A stretch of DNA of 64,000 bases, taken from Monoplex corrugatus (Eukaryota > Mollusca > Gastropoda > Littorinimorpha > Ranellidae). This document shows positions 24,736-36,402 of this stretch, one piece after another (the first letter of the stretch is position 1; each line of letters begins with the position of its first letter). The notes beneath the pieces are model-generated. The model saw only the letters and a program-made list of their open reading frames with translations, had not been told where the DNA came from and did not search any database. The DNA lies in contig CM060315.1 of the NCBI GenBank assembly GCA_030674185.1, positions 87,622,079-87,686,078 of the forward strand. Direction: 5' to 3'. A program made the translations under genes and the position numbers.

Positions 24736-24739
24736 GATA

Positions 24740-26829
24740 GATTTTGTCTGCATGTATACAGTACACATGTACAAAACTTGCCGCATAAACCACTCCAGAA
24801 ACTAGACTAAAATATCCTTTTACTTTCTAACAAAAAGAAAAGTTCCTTTTCTCTCCTGTCTCCTTCATGCTCCCAGCCTCAATCCACCATTTCACCAGTT
24901 TTTAAGCTAACCATTTAGCATATGATTTGCAATCGGCCAAGCAACACATCCCAATGATGAATGTGTGCATTACAAATTGTTTGACATATTTCACAAAAGT
25001 TTTTTTTTTTTACTGCTTACTTACTTAGCAGACTCAATGTGCCAACATTTCTGGAAAGGCCAGAAAGTTCTTACTTAATTCAACTGAATTAAATTGATGG
25101 CTCCCAGCAGATGTGATACACATACTTGTACTACAAAAGTAAAATATGCATGGTCCAACCATCATTTTGACCAGAATATCCAAAATGTACACTGCATTCA
25201 TACAATCATAGCCATGAATCTCCAGTAAAAAGGTATCACCTTCAAGTTCAATGTCCATGTACAAAGAGTGTTCTACATATCAAACTGTTCGTTGTTATGC
25301 AAGTTCCACAAAACTTTTTCAAGACTAAGTGATTTCACAATCTAATTAAACGATCTGAAGTTTCAATATGTTATACTAGTCAAAGATTGATCAATTCATA
25401 AAAATAAGAATATAAATACTACTACAACTGATATTTATAAGACGCCGAATATGTACAAATCAAATCAAAGAACACAAGTATGCACTCTCAACATTCATAA
25501 AACAGTCACTTACATAAGTTACAAATGACAAAAACTCAAGGGCAAAAAGCACACGCACACCAGGAGGGGCAAGTCAGAAGGGGAGTGGGATGAAGGGACA
25601 GGCACGTAGACTGACAAATCACTGCAGGACAACATGGTCTATAATCAAGTTAGACTTGAACGTTGAAGGAAGGCTATGAAGAGTATGTGACTGTTTAAGA
25701 GAAGCCAGAAGGGGAACCTCATTCTTGTTATACAGAATAGACAAAAAATAAATGGCAACTGAATGTGGAATAACTGTATCAAGGAATTTGTAAACAAGTA
25801 GTATCAGAAGCAGAACGGAGAAGGTCTGGGGTGTACATTCAGAGGTGGTCAAAAAGATAAGTAGGTGTAATGCCATTAATAGTATAATACACTTGTAGAA
25901 TAATATACTGATTTTGTACGAAACTCGTTGAGAAACAGGCAGAGGAAAAAATAAAGCAAAACAGAGCAAAAAAAATTCTGAATATGCCGGAGATATGTGA
26001 TGGAAGAAGAAAACAAGCAGGAGAGCACAGAGCACAGAGCACTTTACAATAATCAATCGGACAACTGACAAGATTACATATGAAGCTAAGAAAAAGTTGC
26101 AAGCTCAGATGCTGCTAAAATTGAAAGACAGCAATGAATAGAATAGATGAAACATTACATCTGACAGTAAACAAGAGTGACTGACCTGGATGATGAACTT
26201 GTGAATAGTAAAACACATGTTAAGTCTATACATCCTAAAAATGAACGAAAACCACTAGCTCAGATATATATCACTCATTTCACATTTTCAGTATGTTTTC
26301 ATTCCATCGTAATTTTTTTCGAACAAACAATTACCGCACAACATTCTGCAGAAATAGAAAGCTGTCAACAATCAACTGCCTTTTGCAGAACCAGTAGTAC
26401 CACTGCAATACTGAACAGTAGCACTGTATCAGATCAACTTGGCACGATCAATCACGAGGAGCCTGCTTTTCGAAATGATTTTTCTCAAAAAGACCACAGC
26501 ACCAGCTAGTCATATAATTTTCACGAGCACCAGAGCAAGTATCCTCTTTGTGTCAGTATCACACGTCAAAGTAATATTCTAATACCGAGCTAAAATTGAA
26601 CAGCTGCTACCGTCTGGTGAGATACAGATCACACACGAAATCATTGCTGAGTATCTACTATCTATCGCATCATGAGAACTTTTCACGTGAACCACTCCGT
26701 TATCAAAAAAGCAATTGCAACAACATGAATACAGGACATTATAAACAACACAGCATTTCAATCACAAAACCGCATAAAATATTTCGTAAGCTCGAAGTCT
26801 GAAAGTGGCGTTCCATATTCTTCACCAAC
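24740..26829. other. PAIP1 first intron, nothing recognised
   Basis: AT-rich intron without repeats or similarity that I can name. Minus-strand open frames around 25,619-26,102 translate to hydrophobic low-complexity sequence and are not supported as genes. Confidence 0.55.
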
Positions 26830-26971
26830 CTGAACCTGACGAAGGTCCCCCATCGTGCCCATGCACCAAACGTGCTTCAGTTTCAGGCTTCGGAGGCCGA
26901 GGATGCTGTGCCTTGTCAGTATCATTCTTCGAATGAAGATTCCTCCGATCGAAGTGTGGGTGTTGTGACAT
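26830..26971 (-). CDS. PAIP1: PAIP1-like, N-terminal coding exon
   Basis: 47 codons plus one base, starting at ATG 26,971 (MSQHPHFDRRNLHSKND...) and ending at a TTCAG|GTTGGT donor. An alternative donor 6 bp earlier keeps the same phase. The peptide is hydrophilic and disordered, rich in His, Pro, Asp and Lys, like the variable N-terminus of PAIP1. The same frame is open upstream to another ATG at 27,031, which would add 20 residues. I prefer 26,971 because the extra residues look non-conserved and the MS- start is typical, but this is a judgement. The phase-1 donor matches the exon at 24,364-24,467. BRIX1 starts 2.3 kb away in the opposite direction. Confidence 0.65.
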
Positions 26972-29279
26972 ACTGTAAATCGAAAACTGGCAATGTGTCA
27001 ACAACTCTTGAAGACCTGGCTGTGAAAACAAAACTTGAAGCGAAAACCTATGTTCAAGATTATATCCCGCACAAAACAGTCCCGCGCAAACTGCTTAAGC
27101 AATGACTTTTTGGGGGGTGGGGGGTGGGGTGGAGGGAATGCACCAAAAAACAAAACAAAAAGTAAAACTTAATTGTAATGATAATGATGTAGACGTAAAT
27201 AATAATGATATTATCATCATAATGGTCAAGCTATATTAATAATCTTTAATTTATTTACGTAAGTCCTTCTACTAGTTATGCATGCGTGTAGTCTGTATAT
27301 GAATTATTATGTAACGTATACAGTCATGAAAGTATACTCCTCCACCTTTTTTTTTTTCTGCCCCCAACTTCTATACTACCTCTGTGACATTTATCCCAAG
27401 CAGCTCATTCTGGCTCCACACAATACACCACCAAACCCATGTTCATTCAGTTGAACTCCCAGTGCAGGAAACCCTGCACTGCTGCTGGGTCACTTTGATT
27501 GAGTTTGACAGTGCTTGTTCTAGTCCAGCTTACAAAGGGTTCTGCCTGCTATCAATAACAGTAGTTGTTCAGTTGCAGAGTAAAATGAAATCAGATCCCC
27601 CCCCCCCCCCAACCAAGTAAGAAGACCACCACCACTGCCCTCCAATGGCAACCCGCATGAATCACTGACACCAAAGATCACAACCTCAATTTACCCGAGG
27701 CGTAGAAACGGTAGATTAAACTGAAACTGAGTTTAGCACAAGTTCAGGGCTGGAAAGACCACAAAATCTGTACATTTTTTATGATGCTGTACTGATGATG
27801 ATATTATGATAAGAGGAATGATAATCATGGTACTACGGTAGCATCTCTTCTTTTCTCTACTGCCCCTTTGTAAGTTTTCCTAATAAGGGAACTATTGCAG
27901 ACATTTGCATTATCTTGCATGGTGCTATGGTTTGTTAAAAGGTGCCTGCAGATCTGGTACCTCTGACTCAGTGTTCTGCTCTCTGGTTTTTCTGTTGGGG
28001 TTACCCCACCCTTAGCTGTGGCCTAGGGCTTTAAGCAGCCCTTATCTGCCTGAAGGTTCATTCAAAGAACAAATTACACTTTTTTTTTTTTTTTGGATGT
28101 GGCCTTGCCAAGTGCCACCCCACTCCATTGTGATAGAAACCATCAGCAGTCACTCTGGGACTGCTTTATTATGTTTGTCCAGGCAAGCCTGGTTTATTTT
28201 GTAACTAACCTCCATATCTGAAGGCCGTCTGCCATCCACCACCTGTGACCTGCTGAGCTGGGGACGGTCGCCCCACTACCAAGATAGGATGAAATAAAAG
28301 GAGATGAGATGAGACGAGTTAGATCAAATAAATATTTCCAGGGTAAGCATAATGTTTGCTTTTTTTTCTTTTTCTTTTTTGTTTGTTTGTTTGTTTTTGC
28401 TTGCTTGCTTGCTTGCTTGTTTGTTTGTTTGCTTGTTTGTTTTTGCATCCAGCCCTTTTCTCATATGGGACTAAAATGTCTAATGATCTGAATGACCAGA
28501 TAAAAATATACTATTTGTATACAATGCCATTAGACAGAAAAAAACTGATATGACATTAATTATTCAATCATGACACACTTTAAATAATGCACACAGGGCA
28601 TTTATATAGTTATAACGCACACAGGGCATTTATATAGTTACGTTAAATAGTTTTAAAAGGCTAAAAAATGGAAGAATGGGAGGCAAGAGATGGAGGGGGG
28701 GGGCTTACAATTACAAAATTATGCTGACTCGGACATGACTTATTTCTCAATTTTATTTTCATTCATTCATTTATTTATTTATTTATTTATTTATTTATCT
28801 ATCTATTTATTCAATGGGCTGGCTACCTTTTGTAAAAAGTTCAACTTTCTGGCATGTCACATGTTTTAAGCAGGCTGGACAATTCTTGCAATAGAGCCGT
28901 GAACTAAGGATCTGTTATCTCGAGTTCAAAGCCCTGTCTGCAATATAATAAGTTTATGCTGCATTAATTCTGGTGGTATGTCAGCTTAGCGTTTCACAGA
29001 TCTTATTCGCCCTCCCTCCACCCTCGTTTCCAATTCACTGCCAGGAAAGGGTTTTGCAAAGGCTCAAGCAGTCTGCCAGATGACAGATACCAGATATACT
29101 AGGGAGTACAAGAAACTGTCGGAATGCGATGAATCCCTCTTGAATAAACTGAACTGTTGAATTCCCAAATTAATAATAAGGTGGTTTCGAAGTTGTGGCT
29201 TGTAACTAACTGGAAGCCATGCATCTCGAAGGGACGTGACTCTCATTTCATTTCCTGTGCACACATCTGAAAAAGAAAC
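26972..29279. other. head-to-head intergenic region
   Basis: The stretch separates the PAIP1-like and BRIX1 start codons and must hold both promoters. It contains short C and T homopolymer tracts (27,598-27,610, 28,080-28,095), a (TTTG)/(CTTG) run at 28,378-28,445, an (ATTT) run at 28,768-28,815, a 33-bp direct repeat pair at 28,585-28,645, and a tRNA-like SINE head near 28,890-28,960 (GAGTTCAAAGCCCTG). No TATA box or CpG-island-like segment stood out. No gene was recognised. Confidence 0.6.
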
Positions 29280-29417
29280 ATGGCGAAGCGCAAAGGATTG
29301 CACGTGGTCTCGGAAAATGAGGAACTTCCAAAGGCAAAAAAGCTGAAAAAAGAAATGAATATTACAAAGACGAAAAAGCTGAAGAAAGAGAAGAAAAGCC
29401 GAGATGCTCCTAACAAA
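29280..29417 (+). CDS. BRIX1: BRIX1 exon 1 (N-terminal basic region)
   Basis: BRX1/BRIX1 is a nucleolar Brix-domain protein needed for 60S ribosomal subunit assembly and 27S pre-rRNA processing. It works with the RPF1/EBP2 assembly factors and binds rRNA. This exon starts at ATG 29,280 (MAKRKGLHVVSENEELPKAK...) and gives 46 residues, very rich in Lys, as expected for the nucleolar-targeting N-terminus. It ends in phase 0 at a GTGAGT donor. It joins exon 2 to give NK|KWTNKQR, the junction expected from vertebrate BRX1. The nine exons found total 768 nt (256 codons) with no phase conflict. About 100 C-terminal residues lie past the right edge. Confidence 0.93.
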
Positions 29418-29658
29418 GTGAGTAAATCTGAAGAGTACAATTTGGGGTTCTTTTCGACTTCGCTCTCACACGCAAAGCTGCTAGTGCTACTTCAGTACTC
29501 GAGACAAGTCGAGTGTTAATTCAATGTTGAATTAACCTAGGAAAGGAACTAAACTAAAGTACGATGAATCGTCATTTCGTGGAAGCCATTGCATGGTTCA
29601 TTAAAGTAGTGTTACATTCTCCTGTCAAATTCAGTGCCTTTTGCAAATCTCACCTGTC

Positions 29659-30945
29659 TCACCTGTCGGCGTCACCGGGAACAGTATATAGTAATATACT
29701 ATATGATGTCCTCACAAGTTGCCTCCAGCACTCTCGATCTTGACTAAGTCTGACCACCTCCTGGAGTTTCTTGCCACTGATGTTTGTGATGTTTCTAGCA
29801 AGTGATGCAGGTGGCCGTCCTCTGTTTCTCTTTCCTTCCACTTTACCTTGGAGGACAGTGGACATCAAGTCTGTTCTCTCATTACGGATTGCGTGTCCAA
29901 CATATTTCAGTTTCCTCCGTTGTATGAGTACTAGGAGCTTGCGTGTAGTACCCAACTCATTCAGTATGCTTTCATTTGAGCGCCTATCCGTCCATTTGAC
30001 CCTCAGCAGTCTTCGGTAAAACCACAGCTCTGCTGCTTCCACTCGTCTTTCATCCTCTTTCTTCATTGTCCATGCCTCGCAGCCGTATAACATCACTGGC
30101 CAGACAAGACATTTTAAGAGTTTTATCTTAAGGTCTGCTGTTATGCTGTGGTCTTTCCAAATATTGTTCAATTGAACCATACTGTTCTTGGCCATTCCAA
30201 TTCTCATCTTTATGTCTTTTGAGCATGTTCCATCGTGTGTCTTGACTGAACCTAAATATTTAAAGTCCTTGACATTTTCTAGAGGGACTTGGTTTAGCAT
30301 GATCTGGTCCTGTCTAGTGTTATATTTGCCTGCAACATGCATAACCTTTGTCTTCTTTGAATTTAAATCCAGCCCAGCTGCCTTTCCAACCCGGTCTACC
30401 CTGTTCAGGATCCTCCTAGAGCCTGTAATGTTGTCTGCCAGTAATCCTGTGTCATCTGCGTAGCGTAAATTTGACAGGTTTCTACCACCAATATTTACTC
30501 CCATGTCTTCTATGTCTGCCTCTCTCATGATATGTTCAGTGTATATGCTGAAGAGATGTGGAGACAGGATGCAACCTTGCCTTACCCCTTTAGTGATGTT
30601 AAAAAATTTGCAGTTTTGATTATTCCATCTGATTGTTGCTTTTTGATCATTATATAATGAAGCTATGAGGGAAACCAGATGTCTTGGAAAACCCATTTTG
30701 ATCATGAAGTGGAAAAGACTTTGGTGAATCACGCTATCAAACGCTTTGCTGTAGTCAATGAAAACGATGAACATCTCTTGGTCTGTGTTTCTAATCTTTT
30801 CTATCAATATCTGGAGTACAAACAGCATATCTATTGTTCCCCTGTTTTTCCTATAGCCTGCCTGACAGTCGGATAGCTCTTCCTCTACTTTTGGCTTTAA
30901 CCTGTTTAAAATTATTATCAGCAGTATTTTAGTTTTTACTGGCAT
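29659..30945 (-). pseudogene. RTE-like LINE: RT palm, thumb and C-terminus
   Basis: About 425 codons, continuing the reverse transcriptase after the frameshift near 30,935. Motifs are visible in order: FIVFIDYSKAFDSVIH (motif A), KGVRQGCILSPHLFSIYTE (motif B), NLRYADDTGLLAD (motif C with YADD), DFKYLGS, then MLYGCEAWTMKKEDERRVEA and WFYRRLLRVKWTDRRSNE, the C-terminal region typical of RTE/CFDP2-linked elements. Apart from the frameshift the sequence is well preserved, so the copy is fairly young. Confidence 0.88.
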
Positions 30946-32275
30946 GACTGATCAGTGCAATTGTTCTATAATTGTTGCAGTCTTTGACATTTCCACTCTT
31001 ATGTAACATGACAAATTCTTGGAGCTTCCAGTCTGTAGGCCATTGACAAGTCTTCCATATCTTGCAGCATAAGTGATGCATTACTTTGAGTCCACCATCA
31101 CCTGAGTGTTTCAACAACTCTCCAGGAATATTGTCAAGACCAGGAGACTTTCTGCATTTTAGATCTTTAATGGCAGATTCAACTTCGCTGAGCAGAGGTT
31201 CAGGTTCCATATCTCCAGGGGTCAATTCCAAATTTGGCTCTAAATTATTTTCATGGCTGTCAGGCTTGCCAAAAAGTGATGTGCCATATTCGTTCCACCT
31301 ATCCAAGACATCATCTGGTTCAGTCAGAGTGTGACCATCCTTGTTGTTGATGCATTGGTTTGTTGCTTTGAAATTTGTTTTTTTCACTTTTTTTATTTGT
31401 TTGAAGAGCTCCCTCGACTTCCTGTTTTCGTTGTGTTCATTGATTTTACTGCATTCTTGTGCCAGCCAATTTGCTTTGTCTCTTCTGACTTTAAATTTTA
31501 TTTCCCTTTTCAGTGCTGAGTATTTTTCCCGCTCTCCCTGCTTTCGAGCTTGACTTTTCTTTTCTGCCAGATCTATCACTTCCTGACTTATGTAGGGCTT
31601 AGCTTTTTTCCTTTTCTTTTCTTTTCCTAGTTTTTCTTCAGAGATTTTGGTCAGTGTGTTTTTTATGTCTGTCCAGATTTCATCAGGATATGAGTCATTT
31701 TCATCCCAAACTTCAAGTAACTTTAAGAAACGATTACTTGTTTCTATACTAAATTCTAACGCCAGCTCAGGGTTTTCTAATTTTGATATGTCGAACTTTG
31801 GCGTCGATTTGGTTTTAGGCTTCTTCAATATTTTCATTCTTAATTTGGTTGTCACAAGAATGTGATCCGTGTCGCAGTATGTTCCAGGCTTTGTTTTTGC
31901 ATTGAGGACAGTTGATTTCCAGGATCTGTCAATGATAATATAATCAGTCTGATTACGACACCTGTCTTCTGGAGAGATCCATGTGTATCTTCTGCGCAGT
32001 GGTTGTTGGAAGAAAGTATTTGTGATGTTCATCTCATTTGCCTGACAAAACAGAGCCAGCATGTCACCTCTCTCATTTCGTTCTCCTAAACCATATGGTC
32101 CTATTCCACATTCTGTGTCAGCCCCCTCTCCAACTTTAGCGTTGAAGTCACCCATCACAATGCATATTTCCTTTTTGGGGATTTTGTCTCTGATAGTTTG
32201 GAGGTCATTGTAAAAATTTTCTATTTCTTCTTCTGAGCTAGTGGATGTTGGAGCATAGGCTTGAACTATGTTCAA
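30929..32275 (-). pseudogene. RTE-like LINE: AP endonuclease and start of RT
   Basis: 448 open codons. The N-terminal part is an apurinic-type endonuclease: NIVQAYAPTS, GDFNAKVGEGAD (catalytic Asp/Asn), YTWISPEDRCRNQTDYIIID and a TDHILV block corresponding to the usual SDH. A Lys-rich linker follows, then the start of the reverse transcriptase (CRKSPGLDNIPGELLKHSG, LHKSGNVKDCNNYRTIALIS). The frame ends in a stop just after SHASKN, where a small insertion of about 7 bp shifts the frame relative to the next segment. The first ~50 residues of the endonuclease are missing. Confidence 0.88.
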
Positions 32276-32315
32276 AACAGCATATTTGGTATTTATTTTG
32301 ACAGCTTTTGCAAAT

Positions 32316-33085
32316 AAGTCTTGTTAATTGAATGAATATTCATTTTGTAATAATGTCTGTAGGCCTAAATTGTAATAATACGTTTTGTGCATGTAGTCGT
32401 CGTTGTGATTTGAAAATCATTCTATATATTATACTATTCCAAAAGATACCTCAAAATCAATTTTCACTACACTTCCAAAGAAAGCAGGAGCTATGTAGAA
32501 AGCGAACTCCATCGTATGATCGTACAATCAGCTTGATGAATCATGTGACAAAGATTCTTTTAATCCTTTGACTCCCGTACCCTGTCCACCAGCATCCTGC
32601 ATTGTCAACCATGCTAGCAAAGCAAAAACATCCCTTTGACTCCTTCACCAGCAGGAAGCAGGTGAATAGGGTGAGGGAGTCAAAGAATTAAGTTTTTATA
32701 GCTGGTTGGTAGGGTGCAGGAGTCAAAAGGTTAAGAATAATCATGATGAGGACAAGGAACAGAATCAAAAGAGAAACAGTGGAAGAACAATATATGGCCT
32801 GGATTTGTTGAAGGGAAAAGGAACTATTAATGCCACATACTATTCATCATAAGAACTCTCATAGAAATATTAGTTGAAGTGAATAAGGATTTATTTTTAT
32901 ATGATGTTTTATTAATTATATATAGGCCTATACTAAGGCATTTGATTAAGTAAGACATGAACTGATAGATCTACCAACTAGAAAGATTGATGCTGATGAA
33001 AAGGATTGAGGAATACCGAGGAATGTGTATCAAATTGAGAACAAACAGCAGCAATGAGAGTAAATGATATAATTATAAGCTCTTT
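32316..33085. other. BRIX1 intron 1 with a hairpin MITE
   Basis: About 32,570-32,735 has CCTTTGACTCC... facing ...GGGAGTCAAAG and ...GGAGTCAAAAGGTTAA, an inverted-repeat MITE related to copies at 46,280-46,425 and 63,610-63,795. The rest is AT-rich intron. Confidence 0.6.
32565..32735. mobile_element. hairpin MITE with TTAA-type ends, copy 1
   Basis: The left arm reads CCTTTGACTCCCGTACCCTG and then a CACCAGCATCCTGCATTG block. Two facing arms end GGGTGAGGGAGTCAAAG and GGTGCAGGAGTCAAAAGG-TTAA. The left TTAA has decayed to TTAATCCTTTG. TTAA next to a CCCTTTGA-type end is what piggyBac-related MITEs show. Confidence 0.6.
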
Positions 33086-33089
33086 CCAA

Positions 33090-34040
33090 AATATTAAAAG
33101 AACAGTTAGACAGGGATGTGTTCTGTCACCGTATTTGTTTAAACATTTTACAACGAAACCATCATGAGAAACCTAAAACTGTAGAAGGTTGGAGGAAGAA
33201 TGTTAAACAATTTTTGTTATGTAGATAACACTGTTCTCATTGCAGAAAATTAAAAAGACCTACAAAATCGTGTGAATTTAATTGAAATAGAAAGCAGAAA
33301 TAAAGAGCAAGAAGACTGAAGACAGAAGTCATGGTAATCAGTAAAAAAAAAAATAAAAAAAAAATGCCCTCATGCAAAATAATAGCAAATGGCACAACAT
33401 TGAGGCAAGTTGTTAAGTTAAAGTATAGATCTAGGAATGGTCATCTCATCAGATGGCAGATGCACATGTATGACATGTATTAGAAATAGCCAGCAGAGTT
33501 GGCCAAGCTAAAACAGCATTCAAGAAAATGAAAAGCATTGAAAATAGCCAGCAGAATCAGCCAAGCTAAAACAGCATTCAAGAAAGTGAACAGCATTCTT
33601 ACCAGCAAATAACTATCAATTAACATCAGGAAGAGAGTTCTTCAATAACACAGAACCAATACTGTTGTACGGATGTGAAGCGTGGACAGTCAGCATGCAG
33701 TGTCAGAACAAGATGGAGGCAGCTAAAATGTGGTTTCGAAGAAAAATGGTAAGAGTTCCATGGATGTAAAAGAAAACGAACGAGACAGTCTTGAAAGAGG
33801 TGGACACAAAAAGAACATTAAATGATTAATGAAGAAGATTAGGGAAAGACAAGCAACATTTATAGGACATTTTATGAGACAAGAGAAATTTGAGAGCCCA
33901 GCCTCAACAGGAAAGCTGGAGGTAAAAAGAATACCAGGTAGACCCAAGGAGAAAGTATTGGACAGACTTGCTGGAGTGGATAAAGACAGAGAGGGTGGAA
34001 GATGTAGGCCTACTTGCTGTGACAAAAGGTAGATAGATCT
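33090..34040 (+). pseudogene. decayed LINE reverse transcriptase
   Basis: Scattered plus-strand fragments: RQGCVLSPYLF (motif B), VDNTVLIAEN-like text where motif C belongs, KRGQSACSVRTRWRQLK/AWTVSMQCQNKMEAAKMWF and RQATFIGHFMRQEKFESP with KLEVKRIPGRPKEKVLDRL (the C-terminal GHxxR...GKxEGKRxRGR region). Stops and frameshifts are dense. It is related to but clearly older than the minus-strand copy, and lies in BRIX1 intron 1. Confidence 0.7.
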
Positions 34041-34682
34041 ACATATTATATACATGTATATGACATTATGAGGGCCATGGTCACCAGCGCCATGCAGCAG
34101 GGCACTTGATGATGATAATGTTTGTATATATAGATCTCTCGGGCCAGGTTGATGCCAGGATATATTATTAAAGGAAGTGTAGAGTACAAGCCCTATCATA
34201 TAGTCTCAATACAGAAAAGAACTCCTTAGTGACATGATAATCATCCCCATTGTCATCATCTTAAAATTGTGAAAAAATGTCATACTACTGTGGCCATTAA
34301 AAGGGTGAATTTAATGGGACAGAAAAATAAACAGGAAAAAAAAAACCACCAACAGATGAGCATAAATAAAAAGGTGTAAGTGTGCTGACCCTTAAAAATA
34401 TATTTTGAAAAAAAAGAAAAAAAAGAAAGAAAGGCTCCAACTTCCTGACAAGTTGTCTGATCTGATTGTGAGACTGTGTTCATACTGATAAGAGTAAGTC
34501 AGTTATTGTTTGCTTACTATTCCACTTTTATCACTGATTTGGAATGCTGATTGCAGTCATCAATATATTTATTATTGTTTTGCAAATTACCATGGACTGG
34601 AGAAAACAGTTTAATTCTTTTTCAATAATGACATGTGACATGATTTTACAATTTACTAACTAATCACTGTTTTGTTCAACAG
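34041..34682. other. end of BRIX1 intron 1
   Basis: About 34,050-34,200 is a reverse copy of the repeat at 5,540-5,690. Otherwise AT-rich intron leading to the exon 2 acceptor. Confidence 0.55.
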
Positions 34683-34791
34683 AAGTGGACCAATAAACAG
34701 AGGGTGTTGATATTTAGCTCCCGAGGAATTTCATACCAATCTCGCCATCTCATGCAGGATCTTCGCCGACTGATGGCACATTCTAAACAGG
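34683..34791 (+). CDS. BRIX1: BRIX1 exon 2 (start of Brix domain)
   Basis: 109 nt, phase 0 in and phase 1 out, with acceptor TTGTTCAACAG and donor GTATGT. It encodes residues 47-82 plus one base: KWTNKQRVLIFSSRGISYQS and RHLMQDLRRLMAHSKQ. This is the hallmark start of the Brix domain (vILFSSRGxxxRxRHLMxDL), with the Ser-Arg-Gly loop and the RHLM helix intact. It joins exon 3 across a split Asp codon. Confidence 0.97.
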
Positions 34792-35070
34792 GTATGTAAC
34801 TGCTTCTTCTCTTTCATTATTCCCTCTTGGTTTTGCCTTTATTTATTTTATTTATTTTTTTATTGGTGACAGTTAAATCATGATGTACATCTTATGTCAG
34901 CAAAGCAGTGAAGGGGAGAAGTTCATAATTGTGGCTTTGTAGCAGTGTCTCCTTCAAGCAATGAAACAGCTGGATAGCTATGACAGTATGAGAGATAGTG
35001 ATACGGATGTAATTGAGATGTTTAAACTTTTACAATCTGCAGTTATAACATTTTTGTTTTATCTTTACAG

Positions 35071-35114
35071 ATTCCAAGATGGACCGAAAGGACCAGCTTA
35101 CTGTTATCAATGAG
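35071..35114 (+). CDS. BRIX1: BRIX1 exon 3
   Basis: A 44-nt microexon entering in phase 1 and leaving in phase 0, with acceptor TATCTTTACAG and donor GTAACT. It encodes (D)SKMDRKDQLTVINE, residues 83-97, matching vertebrate BRX1 DTKMDRKDKLFVINE. Intron 2 before it is only 279 bp, while intron 3 after it is 10.7 kb and holds the R2-superclade elements. Confidence 0.96.
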
Positions 35115-35957
35115 GTAACTATGTATATTAGATATCTAGATTTATTGTAAGTGTGGAAGAAATTTAACAACCATCAAGAAAGATGGAAGAAATTTAACAA
35201 CCATCAACAAAGAATACTACACACGGTCATAAATTTATTGTAGTACTAGTGGTTGTACTATTGGCTTTACTCTTAATTATTAGCCAGTTATCATTTTTTT
35301 CTCTTTCTACTCCCATGGCCAGTGTGGTCATTGGTGGGTGAGGGAGATGCTAACAGGACACAGCAGCAGACAGGATCCTCCATGTCTGTCACTGGAGTGC
35401 AGCAACAAGTAGTTCAGACATACACAATTGGTCCAGTAGTTTGCATCTGAGCTCTTCAACCCTGAGCTTTTAACCAGCCAGACCAAGGAGCCAATCAGAC
35501 TCCTGTCCTGGAAGTTGAGGTTGCCCAACATTTCTTCAGGAGGCCTGAATCTTTGATAAGAAATGTTGACCTGTAGGAAGCTATGCACAGTGAAACTAAG
35601 CAAGCCTCGTGTGGCTCACCAAACAGTGTTCTCTGGCAAGTTGTTTGACATATCAGGTGTATGTATGCTGTGTTATTCTTGTCAAAAAAAGGCTTTTGTA
35701 CAGTGTACACTCTCTACCTGCAGGGAGTTTTAAGGTCGCCTCCCAGGTGACGAGAACTATAAACTGAATTCATTCAACATGATTTTCACCGACCATTGGC
35801 GAGTTGGTGAATATGAAATCTCAAGGCCGGCTCTTCATCTGTCTGCATCAGTAATGACCTCCTTCCAGGGCACCCTGGAGAACAGTTTTAATGGGTCATG
35901 GAGGTCACTTAACAAAACCGTATCAGGTGGGAAAAGAGATTGAAAATGTGACCAAAA
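35115..35957. other. start of BRIX1 intron 3, nothing recognised
   Basis: No tandem array and no coding similarity. Two 25-bp direct repeats (AGAAATTTAACAACCATCAA) sit at 35,157-35,210. Confidence 0.6.
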
Positions 35958-36391
35958 TAGTAGGGGTTGTTGTTTTGTTTAGTTTGCAGTATTACAGTAT
36001 ATAGTAGGAGTCGTTGTTTTGTTTAGTTTGCAGTATTACAGTATATAGTAGGAGTCGTTGTTTTGTTTAGTTTGCAGTATTACAGTATATAGTAGGAGTC
36101 GTTGTTTTGTTTAGTTTGCAGTATTACAGTATATAGTAGGAGTCGTTGTTTTGTTTAGTTTGCAGTATTACAGTATATAGTAGGGGTCGTTGTTTTGTTT
36201 AGTTTGCAGTATTACAGTATATGGTAGGGGTCGTTGTTTTGTTTAGTTTGCAGTATTACAGTATATGGTAGGGGTCGTTGTTTTATTTAGTTTGCAGTAT
36301 TACAGTATATAGTAGGGGTCGTTGTTTTATTTAGTTTGCAGTATTACAGTATATGGTAGGGGTCGTTGTTTTGTTTAGTTTGCAGTATTAC
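35958..36391. repeat. 44-bp minisatellite, left arm
   Basis: About 10 copies of a 44-bp unit with GTCGTTGTTTTGTTTAGTTT and GCAGTATTACAGTATA. The same array resumes at 42,432 on the far side of the retrotransposon pair. The last unit is cut at ATTACAG, where retrotransposon sequence begins. Confidence 0.97.
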
Positions 36392-36402
36392 AGAGAAGAG
36401 AG

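Larger units (their letters stand above)
29649..32304 (-). mobile_element. 5'-truncated RTE-like non-LTR retrotransposon
   Basis: It is flanked by an 11-bp direct repeat CTTTTGCAAAT (29,638-29,648 and 32,305-32,315), a classical target-site duplication, and inserted antisense in BRIX1 intron 1. Its 5' end begins inside the endonuclease domain, so it is 5'-truncated. Its 3' end carries two ACAGGTGAG-type units, a short 3'-terminal repeat. The coding part is described in two separate entries. Old relatives lie at 11,400-12,265. Confidence 0.9.

Noticed and set aside
25619..26102. Hydrophobic minus-strand open frame resembling a membrane protein
   Set aside because: Codon composition and AT-rich context look like chance, there is no family similarity, and it lies in the first PAIP1 intron.
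34683..34791. Processed pseudogene instead of a real BRIX1 gene
   Set aside because: Nine exons have canonical splice sites, perfect phase continuity and no disabling change, so this is a spliced functional gene.
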